Assembly (NCBI GenBank): GCA_016928055.1
Contig: JAFGLM010000043.1
Span: 1-64,000, forward strand
DNA length: 64,000 nucleotides
From: Gammaproteobacteria bacterium
GTDB taxonomy: Bacteria > Pseudomonadota > Gammaproteobacteria > HTCC5015
Reading direction: 5' to 3'
Positions 20,868-30,600 of the stretch are shown in pieces (positions within the stretch are counted from its first letter, which is position 1; each line of letters starts with the position of its first letter). The notes under the pieces were generated by a model that was not told where the DNA came from, did not search any database, and was given only the letters and a program-made list of their open reading frames with translations. The position numbers and the translations under genes were made by a program.

Positions 20868-23471
20868 TTAAAAGTTGGGAGCTTTGCGCTGACCGGTGGA
20901 GGAGGCTTGCTGTGCAACAATATTTTGCTGGCAACGTTTGATGGCAGCTATAAATTCGGCACCGGTCTGGTAACGCTTCTCCGGTTCTTTTTGCAGAGCT
21001 TTGGCGATTACTGCCTTGACACAGATAGGTAATGCCGGGCGCAGTTTCAGGATATCGCGCGGTGGTTTGTTGGTGATTTTATACATCAGCGAAGAAATGC
21101 TTTCACCCGTGAAGGGCAATTCACCGGTCAGCAGTTGAAAGAAGGTCGCACCCAGCGAAAACAAATCCGAGCGCCCATCTATTGATCTGCCGGCAAGTTG
21201 CTCCGGTGACATAAAAGAGGGAGTACCCAGAATCATCCCGGTTTTGGTTTTTGATGTATCGGTCAAGTGAGCGACGCCAAAATCGGTAATAGTAGGTTTT
21301 TTGGTGCGGCGATCATAAATAATATTGGCTGGTTTGATATCCCGATGGACAACGTTTTGTGCATGAGCATAATTCAAACCATCAGCGACCTGAATCATCA
21401 CGCTGAATACTTCGCTGACTTTGAGAAGGTTGTCTTTTTTCGCGAACTTGGCCATATCGACGCCCTGTAAAAAGTCCATCGCTATGTAGGCCAGATCCTG
21501 CTCTTCACCGACGTCATAAATCGTGACGATATTGTAATGATTTAAGCGTCCCGCTGTTTTGGCTTCACGGAAAAAGCGCTGTTTAACTTCTTCCAACTGA
21601 TCTTCTTCAAATTCAGATGACAAAGGCATGGTTTTGATCGCTACGGTGCGACCTATCTTTGGATCAGAGCCAAGATAGACGGTACCCATCGCGCCGTGAC
21701 CAATTTCACTTTCTATTTGATAGCGACCCAGCATGGGTTTTTGCATACCGTTTTTAGCAATGATCAACGTGTTCTCACCGTCTTTTGTCGGTTTGCCGAG
21801 TACAACCGCGTGGCTGGTTTGCAGGTTTTTCTGGATTCGGTCTTTGGCATCGCGATAATTAGTTTTAAAAGAGCGGATAAAACGAAAGACGTTGGCGGCT
21901 TTGTTGAACTGTCGCTTGCGTTCATAATCCAGCCCGAGGTTATAGGTTAGTGACAATAGCTCATCATCCATATCGCAGGAGCGATACTTTTCAAACGCCA
22001 GATCCAGTTGTCCCTGAAACTGATAGGCCTGAGCCAGCAGACGATTGGATTTGGAAAGCTCGTGCCGGTAACGTTCAACACGATTCATGACCAGACTTTT
22101 GGCACCGAGCAGGAAATTTCCAACCAGTAGGGCTGCGGCTGGTGCCATCAGTGCTAACCATACGCCGGCCAGAGCCATTAATACAAAATGCACATTAAAC
22201 ATGACGACCAGTATCAATGCCGTAATGGCCAGTCCGGTACCAAAGCGCAGTCTGGGTAATAGTATCGATAAATAAAAAGCCACCAACGCAAAGATGATAT
22301 AGCGCAACCAATAGGTCCACCACGGCGTTGAGTACCAGTGGTCCTGCAGATAACTTGAGACGGTATGCGCCTCAATTAAAACGGGAGGCAGAGTGATGCC
22401 CAATGGTGTGGCCTGTGGTTCGATCAATTGTTCGCTGGTGGGGCCAACTAGAACGACTTTGTCAGCAAAGACATCATCGCGTATCTCGCCGTTTAGCACT
22501 TTGGCGAATGAATAGACTGGAAAAGGTGGCAAGTTATCCTTGCTCTTGTAGTAAAACGGGTAAGAACGAAATTTTGAATCGGTGGGGATCAAACGATCAC
22601 CTAACACAATACCCTCGCCGTGCAGAAGGCCGATCCTGTTTAACTCACCGGTCTTGGCGGCGGCCAGCAACAAAGCAAAGGATGGTAAGAATTGTTTGCC
22701 TACCGGTAATACGGCAGGCCGGCTGATGGTGATGCCATCAATATCATTTCGACTGTGACTGAGGCCAAGACCTTTGGCGCTTTTTGCTAATTGATCTACC
22801 GGGAACCCCGGTTGTTTAAAATAGATAGCCTTGTCCGGGTGTAGCCACTCAGGTAATTTTTCATAGATAGGCAACGGATTGCCCCGAACATCAGCGACAA
22901 AGTGTTGCGCCAGGTTTTCAGCCGGTGTTACCGGTTTTGCCGGTGGACCCAAAGCCGTATAGGGCATACCGAGAATAACGTTGCTGCTATTGAAAACCTG
23001 CGCCAGCGTTTTATCGGTATCGAGCTGGTTGGTCACACGATTCAGCAGTTTTCGTGCGGTTTCATTGAGCTGAGTGCGATAACGCGCATTAAAATTGCGT
23101 AATGCCTCCAGGCTCAAGTCATTCTGTGCTTTATCCAGCTCAACGTCATAGCCAATCCAGCGAACTCCGGCGCGATTCAGTTTTTTGGTCAGTTCGGTAA
23201 ACCGATCACGATTCCAGGGCCAGTTGCCGAGGGTCTGCAGGGAAAAATCGTCAATTGCGATGACCGCAATTGAGCTGTCAGGCGCACGCGCAGGAGTGAT
23301 TCGCACACCCCAGCCGTAGGCTGTCCACTCCAGGCTACGGATGACACTGGCACCGGCCAGCAACAAAAAAACCAGAGTGACTGCGAAGCCTATTAACTTG
23401 TCCAGATTTTGTTTGGTTCTGTCCACCAGACGGTTATCGGCATAAGTACGTAATATTAATTGATCGGGCAA
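20868..23471 (-). CDS. CHASE2-sensor serine/threonine protein kinase
   Basis: This large signalling protein has an N-terminal membrane helix (FAVTLVFLLLAGASVI), an extracellular CHASE2 domain (IDDFSLQTLGNWPWNRDRF onward), three transmembrane helices (about 385-470), a short TPR-like linker, and a C-terminal Hanks-type kinase (about 578-855). Kinase motifs are GHGAMGTVYLG, VAIKTMPL, HRDIKPANI, ITDFGVAHL and GTPSFMSPEQLAG, so it should be active. The frame is open to 23738, but residues before LPDQLILRTY look non-coding. I therefore place the start near TTG 23471; the true start is uncertain. No phosphatase gene adjoins it. Confidence 0.88.
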   Translation of the reverse strand: MPDQLILRTYADNRLVDRTKQNLDKLIGFAVTLVFLLLAGASVIRSLEWTAYGWGVRITPARAPDSSIAVIAIDDFSLQTLGNWPWNRDRFTELTKKLNRAGVRWIGYDVELDKAQNDLSLEALRNFNARYRTQLNETARKLLNRVTNQLDTDKTLAQVFNSSNVILGMPYTALGPPAKPVTPAENLAQHFVADVRGNPLPIYEKLPEWLHPDKAIYFKQPGFPVDQLAKSAKGLGLSHSRNDIDGITISRPAVLPVGKQFLPSFALLLAAAKTGELNRIGLLHGEGIVLGDRLIPTDSKFRSYPFYYKSKDNLPPFPVYSFAKVLNGEIRDDVFADKVVLVGPTSEQLIEPQATPLGITLPPVLIEAHTVSSYLQDHWYSTPWWTYWLRYIIFALVAFYLSILLPRLRFGTGLAITALILVVMFNVHFVLMALAGVWLALMAPAAALLVGNFLLGAKSLVMNRVERYRHELSKSNRLLAQAYQFQGQLDLAFEKYRSCDMDDELLSLTYNLGLDYERKRQFNKAANVFRFIRSFKTNYRDAKDRIQKNLQTSHAVVLGKPTKDGENTLIIAKNGMQKPMLGRYQIESEIGHGAMGTVYLGSDPKIGRTVAIKTMPLSSEFEEDQLEEVKQRFFREAKTAGRLNHYNIVTIYDVGEEQDLAYIAMDFLQGVDMAKFAKKDNLLKVSEVFSVMIQVADGLNYAHAQNVVHRDIKPANIIYDRRTKKPTITDFGVAHLTDTSKTKTGMILGTPSFMSPEQLAGRSIDGRSDLFSLGATFFQLLTGELPFTGESISSLMYKITNKPPRDILKLRPALPICVKAVIAKALQKEPEKRYQTGAEFIAAIKRCQQNIVAQQASSTGQRKAPNF

Positions 23472-23820
23472 TATATCAGGAAAACAACAACAAATATAAC
23501 AAGTTATTGCATTTTTTTTGTCTTTTACTTTATGTTTTATGAGGCACTTAACAGTTGTTGCACAGACCAGTTCGAGAAATCTGTGAACGAGGTTAATTCC
23601 AGCTGTTGCCGGGAATGAGTGTTCTTGACAGTCGCCGCCGCACGGCTTAGACACTTCGTTAGGTCGATTGCCGTGGGATTGTGCTGGCAGGCGATTTCTA
23701 ATACTCTTGGCGCCCCGGCTGAAAAAGCGCGGGTTCATTTATCAATCCAGTTGTCCATACCACTTGCACCATGCTCAAAAGGCTAATGCATAAGGGATGG
23801 CGCGTTACCAAGGGTTCATA
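23472..23820. other. intergenic region between the divergent kinase and gltA genes
   Basis: About 350 bases without a convincing gene. The kinase frame stays open to 23738 on the minus strand. On the plus strand TTGACA (23625-23630) is followed after 17 bases by a weak TAGACA (23648-23653), a possible gltA promoter. The ribosome site AAGGG lies just before the gltA ATG at 23821. No hairpin or repeat stands out. Confidence 0.4.
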
Positions 23821-25098
23821 ATGTCTGATTCAAAAGTTACATTAACCGATCATGAGACCGGAAAAACCTATGAGTTGCCCGTTTATAAGGCGACTTACGG
23901 TTCACCATTAATCGACATCACTTCCTTAAATAAAGAGACGGGATTTTTTACCTACGATCCCGGTTTTATGTCTACGGCTTCCTGTCGCAGCGATATAACC
24001 TATCTGGATGGTGCCAAAGGCGAATTGATGTATCGAGGTTATCCGATAGAACAATTGGCGGAAAAATGCAGCTTTATGGAAGTGTTTTATTTGCTTTTGA
24101 ACAGCGAACTTCCTAATGCTGAGCAATTAAATGAAATTGAACGCGAAGTAGCCGATCACACCATACTGTATGAAAGCCTGTTGCACCTGTTTGAGGGCTT
24201 TCATTATGATGCGCATCCGATGGCGATACTGACGGGTGTAGTGGGTTCGTTGTCTGCGTTTTATAACGATCCTCTGGATATTACCAATCCTGAACACCGC
24301 CTTGAGACAGCTTATCGCATTATTGCCAAGCTACCCACGATTGCAGCCGTAACTTACAAGCACAGCGTTGGCGAGCGATTTACCTACGCCAACAGCAAAA
24401 TGAGTTATTGCGGTCGATTTTTACATATGATGTTTTCCCGCTCAGGCGAAGACTACGAAATTGACCCGGTGGCCGAAAAAGCACTGGATGTTCTGTTCGT
24501 ACTGCATGCTGATCACGAACAAAACGCTTCAACATCAACGATGCGACTGGCGGGTTCCTCGGATACCAATCCCTATGCAGCGATCGCTGCCGGCATTGCC
24601 AGTTTATGGGGTCCGACTCACGGCGGCGCCAATGAAGCAGTGCTTAAAATGTTAAGGAATATTGGTGATGTTAAAAATATCGATAAATACATCGCCAAAG
24701 CGAAAGACAAAAACGATCCTTTTCGCCTGATGGGTTTTGGGCATCGTGTTTATAAGAATTTTGATCCACGTGCAAAGATTATTAAAAATATCTGTTATCA
24801 GGTGATGGAAAAGTATGGCAATGATCCACGCATGGAACTGGCGATGAAACTTGAGGAAATTGCCCTGAAGGATGAATACTTTATCAAGCGTGGTCTTTAT
24901 CCAAACGTCGATTTTTATTCAGGCATTATTTATAGTGCGCTGGGGTTTCCGGAAGAAATGTTTACCGTGCTGTTTACCATTGGTCGCGCTGCGGGCTGGA
25001 TGGCGCACTGGATCGAAATGATTTCAGAACCACATAAGCGTATTGGCCGCCCACGCCAGTACTATACGGGCCTGGCGCGTCGGGATGTACCCCGTTAG
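23821..25098 (+). CDS. gltA: citrate synthase (hexameric type II)
   Basis: This 425-residue TCA-cycle enzyme condenses oxaloacetate and acetyl-CoA. The start MSDSKVTLTD is preceded by AAGGG. The catalytic residues are in LWGPTHGGANEAV (His), GFGHRVYKNFDPR (His) and NVDFYSG (Asp). The N-terminal beta-rich domain (GKTYELPVYKATYG) with FFTYDPGFMSTASC is that of the NADH-sensitive gram-negative hexameric form. It stands alone, with no other TCA genes nearby. Confidence 0.96.
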   Translation: MSDSKVTLTDHETGKTYELPVYKATYGSPLIDITSLNKETGFFTYDPGFMSTASCRSDITYLDGAKGELMYRGYPIEQLAEKCSFMEVFYLLLNSELPNAEQLNEIEREVADHTILYESLLHLFEGFHYDAHPMAILTGVVGSLSAFYNDPLDITNPEHRLETAYRIIAKLPTIAAVTYKHSVGERFTYANSKMSYCGRFLHMMFSRSGEDYEIDPVAEKALDVLFVLHADHEQNASTSTMRLAGSSDTNPYAAIAAGIASLWGPTHGGANEAVLKMLRNIGDVKNIDKYIAKAKDKNDPFRLMGFGHRVYKNFDPRAKIIKNICYQVMEKYGNDPRMELAMKLEEIALKDEYFIKRGLYPNVDFYSGIIYSALGFPEEMFTVLFTIGRAAGWMAHWIEMISEPHKRIGRPRQYYTGLARRDVPR

Positions 25099-25142
25099 TG
25101 GATTGGGTAATGGTTTTTGACAAATCGGTTTTAAAATAAAGC

Positions 25143-25427
25143 TCAGGATGTCTGATGGTCTTGCCAGACATCCAGGAATGATCGCACTGGATATTGTTCC
25201 TCTTCCGGCACCGGTTTTAAGTCACTTTTCAGATATCGCAGATAACATTGCATCGCATTTTTGGGCGATGCAGGTGTTTGTGCGAATTTGTCCTTTATCC
25301 GGTTGGTGGCTTCCTTGCTCATGTGCATCGGTATCCCTAAACAGTTGACGAAGTGATTACAGTCCCGAAACGACGCAGGATTCGGTTGCAGCACGGGTAT
25401 CGGCACTAAAAACCGATTCTTAAGCAT
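25143..25427 (-). CDS. hypothetical small protein (doubtful)
   Basis: This 94-residue ORF fills the gap between gltA and ttcA on the opposite strand. The second half (KEATNRIKDKFAQTPASPKN to RSFLDVWQDHQTS) has a protein-like helical, charged composition; the first 30 residues do not. It has no recognisable domain. Its last codons lie in a 9-bp perfect hairpin (25146-25173), which could instead be the gltA terminator. I am not sure it is expressed. Confidence 0.4.
   Translation of the reverse strand: MLKNRFLVPIPVLQPNPASFRDCNHFVNCLGIPMHMSKEATNRIKDKFAQTPASPKNAMQCYLRYLKSDLKPVPEEEQYPVRSFLDVWQDHQTS
25146..25173. terminator. hairpin downstream of gltA
   Basis: GGATGTCTG (25146-25154) pairs perfectly with CAGACATCC (25165-25173) around a 10-base loop, 48 bases after the gltA stop. 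No T-run follows. It may end gltA transcription. Confidence 0.35.
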
Positions 25428-25465
25428 TTTGGACTTGTGTCATAACGGCGTGGATATAATCTGTC

Positions 25466-26326
25466 ATGGAAAAGAGCGTAAACCAGCGAAAACTCGAAAA
25501 ACGCCTGCGTCGTGATACCGGCAGGGCAATTGAAGATTTTAATATGATCGAGGATGGCGACCGGATAATGGTTTGCCTGTCCGGGGGCAAAGATTCCTTT
25601 ACGATGCTGGATATGCTGTTGAGCCTGCAGCGCAGCGCACCGGTGAATTTTGAGTTGATCGCAGTAAATCTGGATCAAAAACAGCCGGGTTTTCCGCGGC
25701 GAGTATTGGTCGATTATCTGCAAACATTGGCCGTGCGTTTTCAGGTGATCGAGCAAGATACCTACAGCGTCGTCAAACGTGTAGTCCCTGAAGGTAAAAC
25801 CATGTGCGGACTGTGTTCACGTTTACGACGCGGTGCCTTATATAATTTTGCCAGCCAAAACGGAATGAGCAAAATTGCTTTGGGCCACCATCGGGATGAC
25901 ATTATCGAAACCCTGTTTTTGAATATGTTTCATGGCGCTAAATTAAAAGCCATGCCCCCTAAACTGTTAACCGATGATGGGCAACATATTGTTATCCGAC
26001 CGCTGGCCTATTGCCGCGAAGCCGATATTGAAAAATATTCACGCCTGCGAAACCACCCGGTTATCCCCTGTAATTTATGCGGCTCGCAATCAGATTTACA
26101 GCGTGTTGCGATCAAAAACATGTTGAGAGAATGGGAAAGGACTTATCCGGGTCGCATTGAGAATATTTTTAATAGTCTGCAAAGTGTTGTTTCATCGCAT
26201 TTGTTGGATAGCGAAGCATTCGATTTTCGGGGGTTACAGTCCGAGCTGCTCGCGGATAGCATGGAAAGTTACCCGGAGATCGAGGCGGTTGAATGTAAAA
26301 AAGTGCGGTGGTTGATCAACGGCTAA
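25466..26326 (+). CDS. ttcA: tRNA 2-thiocytidine biosynthesis protein TtcA
   Basis: This 286-residue ATP-dependent enzyme makes 2-thiocytidine at tRNA position 32. The PP-loop SGGKDS lies at about residues 39-44. The paired Cys motifs CGLC (in [12 protein letters not shown]) and CNLC (in [11 protein letters not shown]) bind the iron-sulfur cluster. [12 protein letters not shown] is also conserved. Length fits the short TtcA group. Single gene with its own start after a gap. Confidence 0.94.
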   Translation: MEKSVNQRKLEKRLRRDTGRAIEDFNMIEDGDRIMVCLSGGKDSFTMLDMLLSLQRSAPVNFELIAVNLDQKQPGFPRRVLVDYLQTLAVRFQVIEQDTYSVVKRVVPEGKTMCGLCSRLRRGALYNFASQNGMSKIALGHHRDDIIETLFLNMFHGAKLKAMPPKLLTDDGQHIVIRPLAYCREADIEKYSRLRNHPVIPCNLCGSQSDLQRVAIKNMLREWERTYPGRIENIFNSLQSVVSSHLLDSEAFDFRGLQSELLADSMESYPEIEAVECKKVRWLING

Positions 26327-26358
26327 GCGCTTATAGGGAAACTACCAATCAAATTGGT

Positions 26359-26364
26359 TATAAT
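26359..26364 (+). promoter_or_regulatory. possible asd promoter -10
   Basis: A perfect TATAAT lies 152 bases before the asd start, in the gap after ttcA. No good -35 lies 16-18 bases upstream. The long leader that follows ends with ATGCCGGTTTTTTT, which has a T-run but only a weak CCGG/CCGG stem, so an attenuator is possible but not shown. Confidence 0.35.
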
Positions 26365-26515
26365 GCGCAGCTTGCTTTTTCGGTCAATGCCTGCCAATTT
26401 GCGGAAAAATTAAGTCACGTTTAGATTATTGTCAACGCGGGACCTGATATTGATATCCGGTCGTTCCTTAAAATGGATGCCGGTTTTTTTATTCACTTAA
26501 TGAAGTGTTGGAGCC

Positions 26516-27538
26516 ATGGTAAAGAAGATTAACGTTGCGGTTGTAGGGGCCACCGGTGCGGTGGGTGAGACAATGCTTTCCATTCTTGCCGAAAGGAAAT
26601 TTCCGGCCGAGAAGATCTTTGCAGTGGCCAGCGGCCGTTCCGCTGGTAAAAGAGTGGCCTATGGCAAACAGATGCTGACCGTCCAGGATTTGGCAGAGTT
26701 TGATTTTAGCCAGACTCAAATCGGCTTATTTTCACCGGGTGCGTCTGTTTCTGCCGAATATGCTCCCAAGGCCGCTGCGGCCGGTTGCATCGTCATTGAT
26801 AACACGTCTCAGTTTCGTTATGACGATGATATTCCGCTGGTTGTGCCTGAAGTGAATCCCGAGAAAATTTCAGAACACGTCAATCGAGGGATTATCGCCA
26901 ATCCAAATTGCTCGACCATCCAGATGCTGGTGGCGCTAAAGCCAATCTATGACGCGGTGGGAATTGAGCGAATCAATGTCGCGACCTATCAGGCGGTATC
27001 CGGCACCGGCAAGGAAGCAATTGAAGAGCTGGCCGCCCAGACCACTGCGTTGTTGAGTGGCAAGGCGGCCGAAGCCAGCGTTTATCCCAAGCAGATTGCT
27101 TTCAATGTCCTGCCGCACATCGACAAGTTTATGGATAACGGCTATACCAAAGAAGAGATGAAGATGGTTTGGGAAACCCGCAAGATCATGGGTGATGACA
27201 GTATTCGGGTGAATCCAACCACTGTCCGCGTACCGGTGTTCTATGGTCACTCGGAGGCGGTGCATATCGAAACACGTGACAAGATCAGTGCTGACGCGGT
27301 GCGGGAATTACTCAGCAAAGCGGAAGGTGTTGTGGTGCTGGATAAGCGTGCCGACGGTGGTTATCCCACTGCGGTGACCGAGGGTGCCAACACCGATCCG
27401 GTCTATGTGGGGCGCATTCGCGAAGACATCTCTCATCCCAGGGGTATCAATCTGTGGGTGGTGGCCGACAATGTACGAAAAGGTGCGGCGCTGAACAGTA
27501 TTCAGATTGCAGAGATTTTGTTGAAAAAATACATGTAA
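26516..27538 (+). CDS. asd: aspartate-semialdehyde dehydrogenase
   Basis: This 340-residue enzyme reduces aspartyl phosphate to aspartate semialdehyde for lysine, threonine, methionine and diaminopimelate. VAVVGATGAVGETML is the NADP-binding loop. The catalytic Cys is in ANPNCSTIQM and the substrate-binding region is VPVFYGHSEAVHI. It has the length of the short ASADH subgroup of Pseudomonas and Vibrio rather than E. coli. It opens the conserved block that continues with fimV and truA. Confidence 0.96.
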   Translation: MVKKINVAVVGATGAVGETMLSILAERKFPAEKIFAVASGRSAGKRVAYGKQMLTVQDLAEFDFSQTQIGLFSPGASVSAEYAPKAAAAGCIVIDNTSQFRYDDDIPLVVPEVNPEKISEHVNRGIIANPNCSTIQMLVALKPIYDAVGIERINVATYQAVSGTGKEAIEELAAQTTALLSGKAAEASVYPKQIAFNVLPHIDKFMDNGYTKEEMKMVWETRKIMGDDSIRVNPTTVRVPVFYGHSEAVHIETRDKISADAVRELLSKAEGVVVLDKRADGGYPTAVTEGANTDPVYVGRIREDISHPRGINLWVVADNVRKGAALNSIQIAEILLKKYM

Positions 27539-27673
27539 CTTATTGTATTTAATATTGTTAAACGGCATTTTTTAAAGTATATTCTGAAAAATCGCTGCAT
27601 GTAGCCGTTTTTATTGGCGAAAGTGTGTTTCAACATCGTTCAAGGGGCGTGAGAGCAGGGGCTTATTCGAATC

Positions 27674-30600
27674 GTGAGAAATCGAATTTTAGCGGTCATA
27701 GTAGTTGCCGGGTGCGTAGTCTCCACGCTGGCGCACGCATTGGGACTTGGCGATATTGAGGTTTACTCAGCGCTGAATCAGCCGCTGGTGGCTGAAATAG
27801 AATTAAGTTCTGTACGGCCGGGCGAGACCGATAGCATGCGAGTCAAGCTCGCCGATGAAGAAGCCTTCATGCAGGCGGGCGTCGAACGTCCGTTTTATCT
27901 TACCAAGCTCAAATTCAATTTAGCCGTCAAACCGGATGGCACGCAGTATATTAACATCACCACGACGGGTCCGATTCGCGAGCCGTTTCTGAGTTTTCTG
28001 GTCGATGTTGATTGGCCGCGTGGGCGCCTCGTTCGCGAATACACTGTATTACTGGATCCACCTGTTTTTGCAGGCGCACAGCAAGCACCCAGCACTCAGT
28101 CCGAAACCCAACCCGTCGCCACTGCTGCCAGCGCGGCAGGTGCGCCGGCGCTGATAAAACGCGACGAAACGGCTGCTACGACGGATGAATTCGCTTTTGA
28201 TGAACAGCCTGTCGAACAAGCCGCCTCACCTGAATCAGTGCAGACTGGTCAAGTAACTGATTTTGAAGAACCCGAAACCGAGGTGGGCTGGGTCGAGAGC
28301 CAGACCGATACCGATGACGGGTTTGGATTGACAGAGGGAGCCGAGCCGGCGAATTTATCGGCTGGCTTACCCGATATCGAAATTACGACTGCTGAAGAAG
28401 AAGCAACGGTTTCGGTTGGCGAAGACGAATTTGCGACTGACGATACATTGGTTGCAGCAGATCAAGGCCCGTCGGAAGCGGTTGAAGATTTTAGCTTTGA
28501 AGAGTCACTGCCTGCTGCAGACAGCGGTGAATTGAGTTATGACGAAAGCACGGAAGCCTATCTCGATGAAAGCGAACAACCTGCCTACCAGGAAGAAACA
28601 CCGGCAGAAAGGCCGGTTTTTTCAGCCAGCGGTAGCGAAATCCCATTACCGGATATAAACCTCTTTTACGATGCGAGTTTGCCTTACGATGAAGAGGCCA
28701 CCAACGCTTTGTTGGCACAATTCGCGGCCGAAGATGAGGCACGCGCCCGTGGCGAAAGCGTTGCCGCCGGAGCCGGCGAGCATCTAATTGAATCAGGCGA
28801 TACCTTGTACGACATCGCTTCACGTTATAAAGCGCCCGATGTCACGGTCAATCAGGCGATGCTCTCTATTTTGCGTTATAACCCGGATGCCTTTATTCGT
28901 GACAATATCAACAGCGTCCGCAAAGGCTTTGTTTTACGCATTCCTGATCGGGAATCGATGCTGCAAATTGACAGCACCGAAGCGATGGCTGAAGTTAGGC
29001 AACAATATGCGTTATGGCGCGAATATCGTAACCAGTTAGTCGGTGCACCAAGTACTGCCTATGATGCCAGAACCTCAGATGAGCTGACGATTACTGACAG
29101 TGGTGCTGATGCTGACAGGAGCGCGGGCGAGTTAAGCATCCTGTCACCGGGTCGTGATGCCAATGCGTCCGCTCGAGCCTCGGGAGCCCAGGAAGGCAGC
29201 GAGAGTGGATCTTCACTTTATGTCGATCTGCAATTAGCGCGCGAACAATTGCAGGCGGAACGCCTGGAGAAAGCGGAATTACAGGCCAGATTAACCGATC
29301 TTACCGCCCAGATTGAAACCCAGGATCGGATGATCAGTTTGCAGAACGAGCAGTTGGCGCAGTTGCAACAGAGGCTTAGCGAGCTGGGCGACGAAACCAG
29401 CGTTACGCCGACGCCTTCGATAGATGGCGTAGAAACAGCAGAAACCACAGAACCAACAGAGCCTGCAGAGCCTGAGGAACCGGTGGAAGTTGCTGAAACC
29501 GAAGCCGGCCAGATTGAGACCGGTTTAACCTTACAGGCCGAGCCGGAAGATCAGGCGCTGCCGGGTGAGGATATCGCAGCGCTGGAAGCGGAAGAATCAC
29601 CTGTTGCAGAATCGTTGGCGGATGTTGAGGCAACGGCCGAAGAAGCCGTAAGCGAAGCGCCCTATAAAGCTGATTTTGAAACCGATTTCGAACCGCAGTT
29701 ACCAGGCGACGAACCGCTGAGTCTACAGCCTGAAGCCCAAGGCGAGCCTGCGGAAGCGGATAGCGAGGCAGCAGCCGAAACAGCTGCTATTGCAGAGCCT
29801 GTATCAACTGAATCGAAGCGACCGGAAGGCATTGCTGGTTTTGTATATGATTTTCTTGATCCGCCCTATAAGGCAATGTGGGTGGATTTTATCGATACCG
29901 CCATCAGCACTCCATTGGGCAATATTTCGATTGCGATATTGATAGCAGCCGGATTTGGTGCATTGATACTGCTACTACTTTGGTTAGCCGTTAAACCGAA
30001 AAAGAAAAAGCCCGTCAAGGCTCAACCGGTTATCAGCGACGAAGAGTTTGATGAAGAAGAAGAGGTTCATCTTACCGTGCAGCCATCCAAGCCTTCCTTT
30101 GGTGAACGGCTGAGTTCAATGTTTGCACCGATTACCGGTTTGTTTCGCGGCGGTAAGAAACCCAGCGGTATCGCAGCCATTGCGGCACAGGCGGATCATC
30201 GCGCGGCCGCAAAGAAAGTAGCCACCGAGTATCCGGATGAAACAGAATCCGATTCGGCTATCGAAGATCTGGGTGAAATTGAATCGTTTGATGAGACCGC
30301 AAAAACGGCTGCCGAACAGGCCAGCACTGAAACCGGCGGTCGATTCGCTTCCACTCAAAAGAGTATTACTCGACCGGGTGTAGCTCAGAAGCCGGCTGTG
30401 GTTCAGGAGGAACTGAGTGATGACACAACGCAGGAAGTCGACGTATACCTTGCTTATGGTTTGCACGATCAGGCCGAGGAACTCCTGACCCAGGCTTTAA
30501 AGATGCATCCGGGCAAAGTCGAGTATCGGGGTAAACTATTAGAGACCTATTTTGCAGCGGGTAAGAAAACTGAGTTTGAAGCACTTGCAGCTGAACTACA

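Noticed and set aside
26365-26515. Lysine riboswitch or attenuator before asd
   Set aside because: The leader ends in a T-run, but the stem is only CCGG/CCGG plus two pairs and no lysine-aptamer blocks are recognisable.
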